Below, piece by piece: positions 1-9,655 of a stretch of DNA of 64,000 nt (its first letter is position 1; each line of letters starts with the position of its first letter). The notes beneath the pieces were generated by a model. The model searched no databases. It worked only from the letters and a program-made list of their open reading frames with translations, and was not told where the DNA came from. Position numbers and translations under genes: made by a program. Location of the stretch: contig NC_134643.1 in assembly GCF_030463565.1 (NCBI RefSeq), positions 18,055,606-18,119,605 on the forward strand, written 5' to 3'. Origin of the DNA: Pelecanus crispus. Lineage: Eukaryota; Chordata; Aves; Pelecaniformes; Pelecanidae.

Positions 1-178
1 GCAAGCACTGTGACCAAGCACTGGCACAGGTCGCCCAGGGAGGTGGTGGAGTCTCCATCCTTGGAGATACTCAAAAGCCATCTGGCCATGGTCCTGGGCA
101 ACCGGCTCTAGGTGGCCCTGCTTGAGCAGGGGGCTGGACCAGATGACCTCCAGAGGTCCCTTACAACCTCAACCGTTC
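1..178 (+). mobile_element. CR1 LINE 3' fragment, cut by window edge
   Basis: This is the 3' end of a CR1 non-LTR retrotransposon, entered partway through the end of pol. It reads through the usual end-of-pol phrase (a lone Trp/His-x-Arg stretch, then GAGGTGGTGGAGTC) and the CR1 3' UTR (GGACCAGATGACCTCCAGAGG), and stops in degenerate TTCTGTGA-type tail repeats near 170-178. It belongs to the older subfamily that is also present at 46678-47197 in the opposite orientation. The left end is lost at the window edge, so the 5' truncation point is unknown. The copy is a non-functional fragment. Confidence 0.88.
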
Positions 179-3100
179 TGTGACGCTGTGATTCCAAACA
201 GGACAGTGAACAGTGAAGAAGGGGCAGGATAAAACAGGGCAAGAAAGGTGGAGTGAGGTGAGTTACTGAGGTGGAACAGAAGAGAGGGACGAGACTGCCA
301 GGAGGGATCACCAGTCAGCAGTCCCTCTCTTCTGGCCCCATCTGAAACTGGTCTCTCTTAGGACCTAATGAGGTACAATGCTGCAGTAGAAAGTGGCAGC
401 AAAATGGAAAACGGCGATAATCTCATAGCTTGGCAAGCTTCCTACCTGGTACTGAACTTCTCAGGATGGCTGTCAGTGGTTTTGGCCTGTGCCAAGCCAG
501 CCCATCCTCCTGCGATACCGAGCCAGTGAAACTTGGAAGTGCCAGAAGAGCTGCCCAGTACCTGTCCAGTCCCTGTGCTCCATCACCTGGGTATGTACAC
601 AGAGGTTTCCTGTGGATGTCCAGAGGTGATGGCAGGGTGATTGAAGAGACGTGGCTCTTAATCAAGCATTTTTCTGTGGCTTTCCCTCTCCCTTGGAGTC
701 TGAATCCCAGCAATTGGAACTGATTTGGGGCACAAGCTTGTAGTGCTGCAGTGCTTGATCGGAAGCAGCTGGCACATCAAACGCACACAGTGCTGGGTGG
801 ACTTCCCCAGCAGGCCTCACCGGCGGTGTTCATTTAGATTGTTGAATTATCCATTGAGAGTTTTGCTAAGTGAGATACACTGGGATGTGATAATCATAGC
901 TGACGTGTTCTCTGCTGACAGGTCTGAGCCCAGCTTTCTTGCTTGGGCTGGATTGCCAATGTATTACTGTTATTAGCACTGTCATTGCAAGAGTTTTTCT
1001 GGCACCCATCAGCATGTCTGAAAGCCATACAGACCTGTCTTCTTGCTCCTGGTGCTGCCAGAGGCTGGCCATGCAGCGAGGCCCATGCCCGCAGGTGGTG
1101 TGGCCATGGCAGCGGGTGTTCAGCGCCTCGGGCTGAGCCTGCCGAGCACGGGTGCACACCATGGGCCGCGTTCAGGGTTTCAGTGCTGTGGGAGCACTGA
1201 CTGCCCTGAGACACAGTCTGACCGAAGGATGCAGGCAAACAGGACCCTCCAACGGGTCAGAGTCTGCCTCCAGCACGGGCTTTGCCTGCGCCTACAGGAA
1301 CAGAGCAGGCAGCTTGAACCACGCTGGGTCTGATAAAGGAAAGTCATCTCAAAAGGAGTACAAATACAAAGTGTTGCTGATTTTATAAATGATTCCTATT
1401 AATTATTGACACAAAACCACACACACAGACCAAATTAAATGAACATTACTGCCTTTGCAAAATCAAGCTGTCAAGACTATGCCAGAATTAAGGTGACCTA
1501 TGCATGCTATACAGCCTCCTTAAGTAAACATATTATGGGAATATGTTGCAGTTTTTCAGTGTAGCACTTGTTGTACACTATCGACTTAATAATGGAAAAG
1601 ATTTCAGCCCTCTTTCACATTTAGCTGAGGCTTTTCTGGCTGTCTTTCTCCATTCCTATCATGGACCCTGTAGATAAACAGCTCTTGCTGAGTTTTGAAA
1701 TGTTATCTAGTGGGAGATGAGATGTGCTCCAGCAAATGCTTAGTAGCCTTTGGGGTTTTTCCTCAAATGTGGAAGGCACTGGATGTGAGCGGTAAGTAAA
1801 AATCAAGAATAAGCAGACGAAAGGGCTTCCTGGCTTGTTACCCTGTCTCTGGCAGTGGCCAGGAACAGGTCCTGCAGGCAGAGCGTAAGGAGAGGACGAG
1901 CAGGTACTGGTGCTTCCCGAAAGTGCTTGCAGACTGCAACCTTTTGTGGTCCAAAGACTTCCTGACCAGAAATGATGCCTTCATTTTTAATAGTGCCAAA
2001 TGGATTTTTCTTCCACAAATTTGGCCGATTGCTGTCAGAACCATGTAAACTTCAGCATCCTCCCACAAACTGTTGTGAAGCTTCAGCACGTGTTGTGTGA
2101 GAAACCTTCCCCTTCCCTCCCTGTAGCATCTGCCACCTGCCTGGGGTCTCAGCCAGCCCCAGGCACTGCCCTCTGCTCCCTTTCTTCACACCACTCAGGA
2201 CTTCATGGGCAGCCATCATAGTCCCCCCTCAATTACTTATTTTCAGGGTTAATGGCTGTAATTTTTTTCTGTAACTGTTTTTTTCCATCATATTGGCCTT
2301 AAGATGGGGGCCCAGAACTGCGCATCATGTTTTGATTTGCAACAGCTGGTTCAGGTTGTATCTCTCTATATTGAAAGTTAGAATTGGGTTTGCTAATGGG
2401 TTTGACTTAAACTTATCTACCTTTTATCAGCAAATTTCACCTGCCATTTTACTGTCCAATTTCTGGGTATTCTGAAACCCTTTTGCAACTGCTGAAGTAA
2501 CGTTCGTCCTTATTACTTTTGACAACTGCATACAGTTGACCGATTTTACCCATTATCCCTGAAGGTCTATTATTCACCTTCTGTTGCAGATTTTTTAGAA
2601 ATTGGTTGCTCAGAGCAGCTGCAGCATGTATCAGTGTAGGACTCCAGGTGGGACTCCTCTTCCTTGTGAATATTGCTGGTGTATTCCTGCTTTTTGCCAA
2701 TTGCTTGCTCACATGAAGACACTCTCTCATAATCCACGGCAGCTACTTCACGAGCTGCTGTTGAAGGATTTCCCCAATGCCTTTTGAAAATGGAATTGAC
2801 TGTTTCTGTTGGATTTTGCTTGTCTGTTGACACTCACCTGTCGATGCTTTCAGAGAAATCTTACAGATATGTGAGTCATGACTGCTGACACTAACTGTGA
2901 TGAATATATCATATTTATTCACATATCCACACCAGCAATCCCTTTCAATAGTTTCTTGACCCAACTGTGGAATGGGAAAAAAAATGAGTCCTTAGATAGT
3001 GATAGCTTAGAGTATTTTTATATATATATATATTCCTATCCAAAAAGACTGCTTGCCTCCCACCGGAGCAAAACTAGGAATCATGCAGTTCATCTTCCAG

Positions 3101-4837
3101 CCACCAGGTAGAGGCAAAAGCCATTGCAAAATAGCCACCCAGGCGATAATGTAACAGTATTTCCAAAATACCGGTCTGATTGACATCAAATGAAAGCTTC
3201 TGGCCAATCTGTCTTCATGGTTCTTAAAATAGGTCTGGCCAAATTCAGATATAAAAATTAATTTTGAATCTCATTAGGCCTGTGGTCAATTAGTTAATTA
3301 GAAAGCAGTTGCAGACAATCAGTATGAAGCACACTCTAATTATCCCTTCCTACACAACGCATGAAAAATTAATCATGGTTGAGTTGCTTTACCTTTTAAG
3401 ACAATGATAAAAACAGTGGAGTAAGTGTTAGGTCTCTCAAAAAGTATCCAGTGAAGCTATTTAGAAGGAAGTTTTTTCTTTTTTGTAGGAAAACTTAATA
3501 ATTTGCCTGTTAAGAGTTTTCTAAATCACAGACTTCAAGTCTGGCCTTATGAAAAGAGTCATTAAAAAAAAGGGCCAATCTTAGCACCAAAACTCTAAGT
3601 TATTAAATATTAAATATGCACAGCAGTATCTATATTATATTCATGGTCTTTTCATGAGTTTTCAGGGGTTACTTACAAGGAGGAGAAACATAAACAAATT
3701 TAAGTTATTGGGCTACCGAGGACAAAATTTACATGTATCATTTATTCTCTGTACAGGACCAGCATCAATCCTGATCTTTCAAAGACATAAATCTTCTTTT
3801 GACCTTAATTATCAGCTGTACCTATTATTACTTTCATTGCAGCAGCTCAATGAAGCCCCTCATGTGGATCAGGACCCCATTACACCATAGACTATGCATG
3901 TATACACTTGAATGAGACTACTCATAATCCATGTCTGTCTTGGAGGAGCAGGATTGTAGATGTTCAACTCTACCCCATAATTGCAGCATACAGAACTGCT
4001 CATTCACCAGTCAAAAAAAGCAACCAACCAACCAAACAAACTACAAAAAAACCCCAAATCCTTTGAATGTTCTTTTGAGTAGAAGTGCTTGAAAACCTTG
4101 AAAGTCTATTAAAACAGCAGTTAAAGTACACCAGTATTTCAGTTTGGTGAAACTGATAGATATTTTAAGATTTTTTTCAGATGTCATAGGATTTTGAGCT
4201 TAGAGTGAAGAAGAGTGAAGTGATACACTTGCTGGTTTCCTAAAATCTATCAGAGGAGCAGAATTTGATACATGAAAATAATTTCCCTGATGATTAATTT
4301 TATATGAATATAACTGAATACAAATGACTGGAATTTTATTATAAATAAGTAGTATAAGATTACACATTTTGGATAGTCTCAAGGGCCCTGGGCAGAGGGT
4401 GCTGGCAAGGGGGAGTGGTGGTACGCACCTCCCAGTGTCCCCTGGCACTGAGAAGGCAAATTTCCCTGCCTCCCCTTGCAGTGCTGCTGGGGCTTAGGAG
4501 GGGACAACACAGCTCAGCTGGCTGCTGATGGCACGGCAGGTGTTGGATTTCTCCCCACTGACAGTGCTTTATTGTAAAGATTTCATCCCACCTGAAGTAC
4601 TTGCTGGTTTTACCATGTAAAAATCTCAAAAGACATCCAGCTACATCAGGATGGGTTTTGGCTATAAGTGCTAGGAAACTTCTTTCAGAAACCCAAAATT
4701 CAAAGCCTAGACACTCTTTGGGTCACTCCTTCACTCCTTCCCTTTTCCCAGAATCAGTCCAGAAGGAAAAGTCTTCAGTTGGCAAGCTGTTGCCTGAAAG
4801 CATCACCTCTCAGCCCCACAGAGCAGAGGGTGTAAAT
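179..4837. other. Single-copy non-coding DNA, no gene recognised
   Basis: I see no convincing exon here. Open frames are short (under 100 codons), overlap on both strands and show no recognisable domain. Local features are an AT dinucleotide run near 3017-3034, a TAAT-rich block near 3236-3380 (entered separately) and short A-runs near 3565 and 4040. No CR1 copy was recognised inside it. It reads as intergenic or intronic sequence. Confidence 0.6.
3236..3380. promoter_or_regulatory. Cluster of TAAT/ATTA homeodomain-type motifs (candidate enhancer)
   Basis: Within about 145 bases there are at least six ATTA/TAAT cores, including AATTAATTTTG, CAATTAGTTAATTAG, CTAATTATCCC and AAAATTAATCATGG. 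Homeodomain proteins bind TAAT cores, and such clusters occur in developmental enhancers. AT-rich DNA also yields them by chance, so this is a candidate only. No CpG enrichment or promoter element accompanies it. Confidence 0.2.
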
Positions 4838-5490
4838 CATAGAATCATAGAATCGTTTAGGTTGGAAAAGACCTTTAAGAACATCCAGACCAACCATTAA
4901 CCTACACTACCAAGTCTACTCTAAGCCAATCAAGGGTAGACTAGACTAAACCATGTCCCAAAGTGCCACATCTACCCGTTTTTTGAACACTTCCAGGGAT
5001 GGGGACTCCACCACCTCTCTGGGCAGCCTGTTCCGATTCTTGACCACCATTTCCGTAGAGAAATTTTTCCTAATTTCCAACCTAAACCTCCCCTGGTGCA
5101 GCTTGAGCCCATTTCCTCTAGTCCTATCGCCAACTATTTGGGAGAAGAGACCAACACCCACCTCACTACACCCTCCTTTCAGGTAGTTGTAGAGAGTGAT
5201 AAGGTCTCCCCTCAGCCTCCTCTTCTCCAGGCTAAACAACCCCAGTTCCCTCAGCCGCTCCTCATGAGGCCTGTGCTCCAGACCCTTCACCAGCTTCCTT
5301 GCCCTTCTCTGGACACGCTCCAGCACCTCAATGTCTTTCTTGTATTGAGGGGCCCAAAACTGGACACAGTATTCCAGGTGCGGCCTCACCAGCACCGAGT
5401 ACAGGGGAACAATCACCTCCCTGCTCCTGCTGGCCACGCTATTCCTGATACAAGCCAGGATGCTGTTGGCCTTCTTGGCTACCTGGGCAA
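4838..5490 (-). mobile_element. CR1 LINE, 5'-truncated, minus strand
   Basis: The CR1 3' end lies at the left, with two CATAGAAT tail repeats at 4838-4853. Read on the minus strand, it encodes the C-terminal CR1 reverse-transcriptase region with the diagnostic segments [44 protein letters not shown] and [19 protein letters not shown], ending in ALWDMV and a stop near 4946. The pol frame is open across the whole element and runs into unrelated flanking DNA to about 5665, so that extended ORF is a CR1-flank fusion by chance. The 5' end is lost at about 5490, where similarity to the copy at 19756-20783 stops. The 3' UTR carries the TAGACTAGACTAAACC block of one of two CR1 subfamilies in this window. 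Confidence 0.93.
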
Positions 5491-6017
5491 TGCTGAGCCC
5501 AGTCCCACATCTGGAGGGTGCTGTAGGACACCCCAGGGAGATGTGGCTACACCAGCCAGGTGCTGCTGCAGGAGGTCCCAGCACGGTCACGTGATACCCT
5601 GTCTGCCATCCGAGCATGGCGGGCAGCACGGGGAGATGCATGGCTCGGCAGCACGCTGGTGGCACTCAGCAGGCTGACACTCCTATCGAAAAGCAGCCTC
5701 TGGGTTTCTTTTCTTGACATCCTCCTGCCACCATAGATCCCTGAAAGCCTTGGGGTCTGGCACTTACTGAGCTCTGGTCACCTCTCCGCAGCGCAGTGTG
5801 GTGTTTCAGTCCAAAGCCGCAGGACTGGGCCTTTAAATGCATTTTGCTCCATTTGCTGGGAATCACTCTGAAACCTGACCGTGCCTTGCAGGGTGAGACC
5901 AGCCTGCCCGGTCAGCCCTTCCAGTCTCCTCACTGCGACGTGTTTACAACAGTAATGTGTTGAAACAGTTTTTTCATCATCTGAGAACGACACAAGAAGA
6001 GTGGAAACTTCTTTTTT
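5491..6017. other. Short single-copy spacer between CR1 copies
   Basis: This is GC-moderate unique sequence between two minus-strand CR1 pieces. Open frames here are extensions of the neighbouring element or short chance frames. No gene, RNA or repeat was recognised. Confidence 0.5.
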
Positions 6018-6212
6018 CATAGAATCATAGAATTGTTTAGGTTGGAAAAGACCTTTAAGATCATCCAGTCCAACCATTAACCTACACTACCAAGTCTACT
6101 CTAAGCCAGTCAAGGGTAGACTAGACTAAACCATGTCCCGAAGTGCCACATCTACCTGTTTTTTGAACACTTCCAGGGATGGTGACTCCACCACCTCTCT
6201 GGGCAGCCTGTT
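6018..6212 (-). mobile_element. CR1 LINE 3' end, short copy, minus strand
   Basis: This copy of about 195 bases starts at the CATAGAATCATAGAAT tail (6018) and ends inside the end-of-pol segment (CACCTCTCTGGGCAGCCTG), after which unrelated sequence begins. It belongs to the same subfamily as the copy at 4838, with the TAGACTAGACTAAACC block and the ATCTACCTGTTTTTTG segment. It is a severely 5'-truncated insertion with no coding capacity. Confidence 0.92.
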
Positions 6213-7427
6213 TTGTCTGATTACTTAACAGGAATAAACCAGAGAAGGGCCCTGTGAGCCAGCAGCGAGCCAGCGTTGCCAGGCAGAGCAGGAGGACCAT
6301 GGGGAAGGGGTCGAGTGTCAGCCAGCACGAGAGGTAAAGCTGGCAGCTCCTTGGTCTGTCCAGCCCAGCTCTGAAGGTCATGCTTCTTTAATTTTAGCTT
6401 TTGTTGAATATTTAGTAATGCAAAAATAATATCCAGCATCTAATAATATGCCAGGATAAGGATGCTGCTTCAGGCATAGCATAGCGGTGCAGGCCAAGAC
6501 TTTGGTGAAGATCAACATCTGGCCCCAGGTCCTGGAGTGATGCGATTGTATCTATTTTTGAGCTACCAACTGTAAAAGTTTCATTAGACTTCAGAGGAAG
6601 CCCCTTCCTTCTCAAAATGGAAGAGGGATCATCAGCACTTGCTTCTCCTGACATGAGCTGGAAGCTCTGTTTTTCCAAGGAGACAATTATAAGACCTTTT
6701 GGCTGATAGAGTCAGAGATGAGATGACGTGATTTGCCACTAACAGCTGAAATTTGATCAGTCTGAAAAGTGGATCCAGCACTTTTAGGTTTTGATCAAAG
6801 CAGGAAGAGGCTTAATCTGTCTTCCCAGGTGAAGGAGAGAGGTGAACACATGATGATGAGGAGGAGGACAAGGAGGAGAAAAGCTGCTGGGGAGTAGGAG
6901 CCATTTTTGGGAGAGCCCGGGAGGCACGTAAGAGCACTCAAGGTCTTTGTCAGGCGAGGAGCGAGGTGAACCGGTCTGAGCCTGCGAGGTTGGTCCTGGC
7001 TCCCCTGGGAATTTCAACCAGGTTTGTGGGGGACGGGGGGCCTGGAGGAGGGGCGGTAGAAGAATAACAGCGATGTACAGGAAAGGCAGCCTGGAGGAAA
7101 GATCAGAATGATTTTTTTTTTTTTTCCCCCCCAGTTTTTCTGGACTGACAAGATTAACTGAGCCTGAGGAAAAGACCTGATCATCCTGAGGACTTGCTGT
7201 CTGAAGTGGACACATCCCAAAACAGGAGCTGTGACACAAAGTGTTAGCTGTGGCACCCTGTGGGGCGGAGGCCCACCATGGGCCTGGGGCCAGCTGACCC
7301 CATGCAGCTTCATGTAAAAACCTTATTTTTAAGCCCCTGAGTGTGACAGCAAGGGGTGAGGGTCCTGTGCTGGCAGCCGCCCGGTCAGTGGCATGAAGAT
7401 GCAGGTGACAGCTGCTTTCACTCCCTT
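6213..7427. other. Single-copy non-coding DNA with a T14-C7 run
   Basis: No gene is recognised. A homopolymer junction of 14 T followed by 7 C sits at 7112-7132. The overlapping minus-strand frames across 6784-7313 are proline-rich low-complexity openings without a domain. The rest is ordinary unique sequence. Confidence 0.5.
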
Positions 7428-7572
7428 AGAATCACAGAATGGTTTGGGTCAGAAAGGACCTTAAAGATCATCTCGTTCAAACCCCCCTGCCATGGACAGG
7501 AACATCTATCACTAGATCAGGTTGCTCAAAGCCCTGTCCAACCTGACCTTGAACACTTCAATGATGGGGAAA
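7428..7572 (-). mobile_element. Old CR1 LINE 3' fragment, minus strand
   Basis: It begins with AGAATCACAGAATGGTTTGG and continues through GGACCTTAAAGATCATC, a CR1 3' UTR pattern. It then has GCCATGGACAGGAACATC and CTTGAACACTTCAATGATGG, typical of an older, more diverged CR1 subfamily than its neighbours. The end near 7572 is approximate. It is a non-coding relic. Confidence 0.85.
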
Positions 7573-7975
7573 TGCCCTTGCTCTGCTCAGATAAGCTTTC
7601 TGTGCCCAGAGGGCACGTGGGTCAAAACAAACCATCCTGCTTCAAAAAAGGGGCTGATATCCATCTGCTCACTGCTGGTAAGCTTTTTTCTTCCCATAGA
7701 TGCCCACATGAGCCAGATAGATGGACCAGGTAGTTTTTCTGCAGCTGTCAAGTACGGCTTTGCCTTCACCTCGTGGAGTGTTTCACAGCTGACAGCAGCT
7801 ACAGCCCCGCTCCCTTCCTTTATGTCTGTCTTTAGAAGAACTGCAGTGATGTCTCTGAGCTCCACAACATCTAGAAATCCTTCAGTAACCAGAAATAATA
7901 CATTACTTCCCTGCTTCACCTGAACCATTTACTAGGGGCAGCCCTTCTAAAAGGCAAGTGGAGGTAAGAAGGCAA

Positions 7976-9037
7976 GAAAGATTAATTCGCTGAGTAAAAA
8001 ACTGGCTGGATGGCTGGGCCCAAAGAGTTGTGGTGAATGGAGTTAAGTCCAGTTGGTAGCTGCTCACAAGTGGTGTTCCCCAGGGCTCAGTACTGGGGCC
8101 AGTTCTGTTTAATATCTTTACCAATGATCTGGACAAGGGGATAGAGTACACCCTCAGTAAGTTTGCAGACGACTCCAAGTTGGGTGAGAGTGTTGATCTG
8201 CTTGAGGGTAGGATGGCCCTGCAGAGGGATCTGGACAGGCTGGACCGATGAGCTGAGGCGAACTGTATAAATTTCAACAAGACCAAGTGCCAGGTCCTGC
8301 ACTTGGGTCACAACAACCCCATGCAACGCTACAGGTTTGGGGAAGAGTGGCTGGAAAGCTGCCTGGCCGAAAAGGACCTGGGGGTGTTGGTCGACAGCCA
8401 GCTGAACATGAGCCAGCAGTGTGCCCAGGTGGCCAAGAAGGCCAACAGCATCCTGGCTTGTATCAGGAATAGTGTGTCCAGCAGGAGCAGGAAGGTGATT
8501 GTCCCCCTGTACTTGGCACTGATGAGGCTGCATCTGGAATACTGTGTCCAGTTTTGGGCCCCTCAGTACAAGAAAGACATTGAGGTGCTGGAGCGTGTTC
8601 AGAGGTGGGCAACGAAGCTGGTGAAGGGTCTGGAGCACAGGTCTTATGAGGAGCGGCTGAGGGAACTGGGGTTGTTTAGCCTGGAGGAGAGGAGGCTGAG
8701 GGGAGACCTTATTGCTCTCTACAACTACCTGAAAGGAGGCTGTAGTGAGGTGGGTGTTGGTCTCTTCTCCCAAGTTACAAGTGATAGGAAAAGAGGAAAT
8801 GCTCTAAAGTTGTGCCAGGGGAGGTTTATATTTGGTATTATGAAAAATTTCTCTTGAAAGGGTTATCAAGCACTGGAACAGGCTGCCCAGGGAAGTGGTT
8901 GAGCCACCATCTCTGGAGGTATTTAAAAGATGTGTAGATGAGGCATTTAGGGACATGGTTTAGTGGTGGACTTGGCAGTGTTGGCTTGATGATCTCAGAG
9001 GTCTTTTCCAACCTAAATGATTCTATGATTCTATGAT
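7976..9037 (+). mobile_element. CR1 LINE, about 1.06 kb, longest plus-strand copy
   Basis: This 5'-truncated CR1 enters in the reverse-transcriptase region (ACTGGCTGGATGGCTGGGCC near 7999, then GTGTTCCCCAGGGCTCAGTA). It continues through the pol C-terminus ([54 protein letters not shown]) and ends with ATTCTATG repeats at about 9021-9037. The pol frame is broken. An in-frame TGA at 8249-8251 replaces the expected Trp codon, so the open frame restarts at Met 8303, and near 8857 the end is frameshifted or stopped after NFS. The same TGA occurs in the copy at 19756-20783. The 3' UTR reads CTAAACCATG with CCACCA-type spacing and lacks the AGTCTAC hairpin of the other subfamily. Confidence 0.95.
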
Positions 9038-9091
9038 CAGGAAGGTCAGTGATGTCTTAGGTGTGCTCAGGTTCCTTACTGGTACTTATAA

Positions 9092-9133
9092 ATAAAGTGC
9101 ATGCATCACATTATAAAGTGCATGCATCACATT
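9092..9133. repeat. Two exact tandem copies of a 21-bp unit
   Basis: The unit ATAAAGTGCATGCATCACATT occurs at 9092-9112 and again at 9113-9133 with no mismatch. Each copy contains the self-complementary octamer TGCATGCA. The exact identity suggests a recent duplication just downstream of the CR1 that ends at 9037. Confidence 0.9.
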
Positions 9134-9432
9134 ATAAGCCTGTGATGCCTGGTCCAAAAATCAGTGTGGATTTTATTTCTGTGCCTGCTTTGTTCTAAGA
9201 GCAGGTGGTGTTGAAGCTGTCAGAGTGATGGAGGAGGAAAGCTGGAGGGAGCTGGGCTGTCCTCCCTTGCTACACATAATTAAAGAGAAGAAATATTTGT
9301 CATTAGCTTGTGACTCTTCCAACATGCGTACGAGAAAGATTCATACTACTCAAAGAACTGTGTAATTAAGTGCTACTAATCCCCCGAACTCCCACTGTAG
9401 TAGGATCATGTTAGTTTTAGGGAGAGATGCAG

Positions 9433-9547
9433 CATAGAATCATAGAATCACAGAATCGTTTAGGTTGGAAAAGACCTTTAAGATCATCCAGTCCAACTAT
9501 TAACCTAACACTACCAAGTCCACCACTAAACCAATTAAGGGTAGAGT
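9433..9547 (-). mobile_element. CR1 LINE 3' UTR fragment, minus strand
   Basis: It consists of CATAGAATCATAGAATCACAG tail units followed by the CR1 3' UTR (GGTTGGAAAAGACCTTTAAG), then TCCACCACTAAACC, the same UTR form as in the 7976-9037 copy. It stops near 9547 before any coding part. It is a very short 5'-truncated insertion. Confidence 0.9.
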
Positions 9548-9604
9548 AGTAATTTCATGTTTCCTGGCTTGGTGGCTGGATTATTTTTAATGAAAGTAAA
9601 ACTA

Positions 9605-9655
9605 GGAATCATTAAGGTTGGAAAGGACCTCTAAGATCATCAGTCCAACTGTGGT
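9605..9655 (-). mobile_element. CR1 LINE tail remnant, minus strand
   Basis: The segment GGAATCATTAAGGTTGGAAA, then GGACCTCTAAGATCAT and CAGTCCAAC, matches the last 50 or so bases of the CR1 3' UTR. It diverges after about 9655. It may be an independent insertion or a detached piece of an older one. The boundary is approximate. Confidence 0.7.

Noticed and set aside
4946..5665. 239-codon minus-strand ORF taken as one protein
   Set aside because: Only the part from about 5490 down to 4946 is CR1 pol. The N-terminal part is flanking DNA read through by chance.
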